From: JALYNX01 sp044867525
GTDB taxonomy: Bacteria; Actinomycetota; Acidimicrobiia; Spongiisociales; ZC4RG35
Reading direction: 5' to 3'
NCBI GenBank assembly: GCA_044867525.1
Contig: JBIOVB010000130.1
Coordinates: 1 to 62,081 of the forward strand
Length of the DNA: 62,081 nt
In this document: piece after piece, positions 60,826 to 62,081 of the stretch
Layout of the letters: each line of letters opens with the position of its first letter
Numbering within the stretch: position 1 is the stretch's first letter
Made by a program: the position numbers and the translations under genes
Notes under the pieces: model-generated
What the model was told of the DNA's origin: nothing
Database searches by the model: none
The model's input: only the letters and a program-made list of their open reading frames with translations

Positions 60826-60841
60826 ACGAACATATGTTCGA
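60826..60841. promoter_or_regulatory. SOS (LexA) box overlapping the HNH gene start codon
   Basis: ACGAACATATGTTCGA matches the actinobacterial/Gram-positive SOS box TCGAAC-N4-GTTCGA at all but the first base, and its core CGAACATATGTTCG is a perfect palindrome. The ATG at 60834-60836 sits in its centre. TACCAT, a possible -10, ends directly before it (60820-60825). Confidence 0.8.
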
Positions 60842-62081
60842 CGATGACATTGGGGGAATCCCAACAGGGTTGGCGGAGATGGAGCCGGGTCCCTTCCTGG
60901 CGGGGATCCTGGCATCGATCGACCGGGATGCATTGTCGGGTCATGACCAGGTTCTGTTGCTCAGGGCGGAGCGGCGGCAGGCTGATCACTATCAGGCCCG
61001 GGTCTACGCCACAATGGCGGCGGTGGCGGATTCGGCGGCCACCGAAGTCCCCGATCTGCCTGCAGAGCTGGTCGAGGATGCTGCCGCCGAGGAGATCGGG
61101 GCGGCGTTGACACTTACCCGACGCTCCGCCGAATCTCAGCTCGGTTTCGCTTCCACTCTGATCACCGAGTTTCCGAAATTGTGGGAAGCACTGTCAGAGG
61201 GGACCCTGGACGTGCCCCGCGTGATGGTGATCATCAACCAGACCTCCCAGCTAGAACCGGCGCTCCGCCAGCGGATCACTGATCAGATCCTGGAATCGGC
61301 GTCCGGTTTGACCACGGGTCAGTTGCGGGCCCGACTCGCCCATCTCGTCATCAGCGTCGCCCCCGATGCCGCCGAGCGGCGCTACCGGGAAGGATTGGAG
61401 GAGAGACGGGTAGTCGTGGATGCCAACCCCGATGGCACCGCCAACCTCTGTGCGTGGTCTTTGCCAACAGCCCAGACTCAAGCGGTATTGCGAAAGGTGA
61501 ACCGGATCGCCAGGTCATTGAACACCAATGGCGAGACCCGGACACTCGACCAGTTGCGGGCAGACGTTTTCTTGGACCTGCTTCAGGGCCGTGCCCATGG
61601 CCACCGTCGAGATCGCGGTGTTGTCGATCTCAAAGTCGACCTCACCACCCTCGCCGAACTCGATGACAAGCCCGCCCAAATCCCGGGTTGGGGACCGGTG
61701 ATCGCCGATGTCGCCCGCCAGGTGGCCCGGGAACAGGCGGATTCGGAATGGCGGATAACGATCACCGACCCCGAAGGAGCACCGGTGGCGGTCACCACCA
61801 CCCGCCGCCGGCCCACTGCTGCCCAGCGGAGACAGGTCGAGGCTCGAAATCCGAATTGTGTCTTCCCCGGGTGTCGCTTCCCGTCGGCCCAATCCGATAT
61901 CGACCACATGCACGACTGGGCCGACACGCACCAGACCTGCACCACCGACCTCGACCCGCTCTGTCGACACCATCATGTCGGGAAGCACAAACGAGGCTGG
62001 AAGCTGAAACGGATCCGACCCGGCACCTACCAGTGGACCAGCCCTCTCGGCCACAACTACACCGTGGGCCCCGACCCTCCC
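60834..62081 (+). CDS. DUF222/13E12-family HNH endonuclease, 3' end beyond window
   Basis: The frame is open for 416 codons to the right edge. The N-terminal and middle region is the DUF222 (13E12 repeat) domain with TRRSAESQLGFASTL and VDLTTLAELD. The HNH nuclease follows with C342/C347 (CVFPGC), DIDHMHDW and LCRHHHVGKHKRGW. These proteins are often repeated in actinobacterial genomes and some mycobacterial copies are LexA-controlled. The start ATG lies inside the SOS box, about 8 nt after TACCAT, pointing to a damage-inducible leaderless gene. Confidence 0.9.
   Translation, partial: MFDDDIGGIPTGLAEMEPGPFLAGILASIDRDALSGHDQVLLLRAERRQADHYQARVYATMAAVADSAATEVPDLPAELVEDAAAEEIGAALTLTRRSAESQLGFASTLITEFPKLWEALSEGTLDVPRVMVIINQTSQLEPALRQRITDQILESASGLTTGQLRARLAHLVISVAPDAAERRYREGLEERRVVVDANPDGTANLCAWSLPTAQTQAVLRKVNRIARSLNTNGETRTLDQLRADVFLDLLQGRAHGHRRDRGVVDLKVDLTTLAELDDKPAQIPGWGPVIADVARQVAREQADSEWRITITDPEGAPVAVTTTRRRPTAAQRRQVEARNPNCVFPGCRFPSAQSDIDHMHDWADTHQTCTTDLDPLCRHHHVGKHKRGWKLKRIRPGTYQWTSPLGHNYTVGPDPP

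Noticed and set aside
60834..62081. HNH gene as a homing endonuclease or phage terminase-associated nuclease
   Set aside because: The long DUF222 region before the HNH marks it as a chromosomal 13E12-family protein. No intron, intein or phage genes are around it.

Overview
The window is GC-rich, gene-dense DNA of bacterial chromosomal type. An actinobacterium (Actinomycetota) fits best, possibly of the Acidimicrobiia; the class is inference. Supporting signs are a clpS-DUF2017 gene pair, an XRE regulator next to an HbhA-like Lys/Ala-rich protein (the Rv0474-hbhA arrangement of mycobacteria), an EtfD-type iron-sulfur oxidoreductase, a 13E12/DUF222 HNH protein under an actinobacterial-type SOS box, many Thr-rich lipoproteins, and many TANNNT boxes 6-8 nt before a start codon, which imply leaderless mRNAs. 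I see no rRNA, CRISPR array, insertion sequence or prophage. One tRNA (Lys, TTT) lies near the left edge.

Layout. 1-3.3 kb: partial gene, tRNA-Lys and a sugar ABC importer (minus strand). 3.4-9.7 kb: VOC protein, lipoprotein, an endonuclease IV-like/LigD-polymerase fusion, a HisA-like/VOC fusion and a P5C dehydrogenase-type ALDH. 9.8-16.7 kb: membrane protein, PlsY, flippase-like protein, Bcp, beta-hydroxyacid dehydrogenase, KBL-type PLP enzyme, lipoprotein, Clp-N/HTH protein. 16.7-25.9 kb: acyl-CoA carboxylase alpha and beta subunits, DUF4230, YjbQ, ferredoxin, MaoC, and an operon of thiolase, CoA-transferase, degenerate SDR and SDR. 26-31.8 kb: HhH-GPD protein, DUF4388, uridine kinase, MFS, ProC, ArsR regulator. 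31.9-38.9 kb: EtfD-like oxidoreductase, lipoprotein, ClpS, DUF2017, eRF1-like protein, split XdhC, MocA, DUF4332. 38.9-47 kb: HbhA-like/XRE pair, VIT1, M20 peptidase, GlnE, NadE, class IV aminotransferase. 47-54.5 kb: M23 peptidase, lipoprotein, MgtE, GreA, 2Fe-2S protein, alpha/beta hydrolase, molybdopterin oxidoreductase. 54.5-62 kb: penicillin acylase, a five-gene cupredoxin/membrane/heme O synthase/thioredoxin-like operon, and the SOS-boxed HNH gene running off the right edge.

Metabolic themes are acyl-CoA turnover (carboxylase, thiolase, SDR, MaoC, EtfD), proline/glutamate (ProC, P5C dehydrogenase, GlnE), molybdenum-cofactor support and heme O/cytochrome oxidase assembly. The least ordinary items are the repair-enzyme fusion, the HisA-like/VOC fusion with an altered catalytic residue, three operator arrays whose palindromes can be read directly (Clp-N gene, ArsR/EtfD divergon, LexA box over an HNH start codon), a dispersed family of 51-53 bp palindromic repeats at gene ends, a lipoprotein that appears to start at ATC, and a truncated SDR partnered with an intact SDR.
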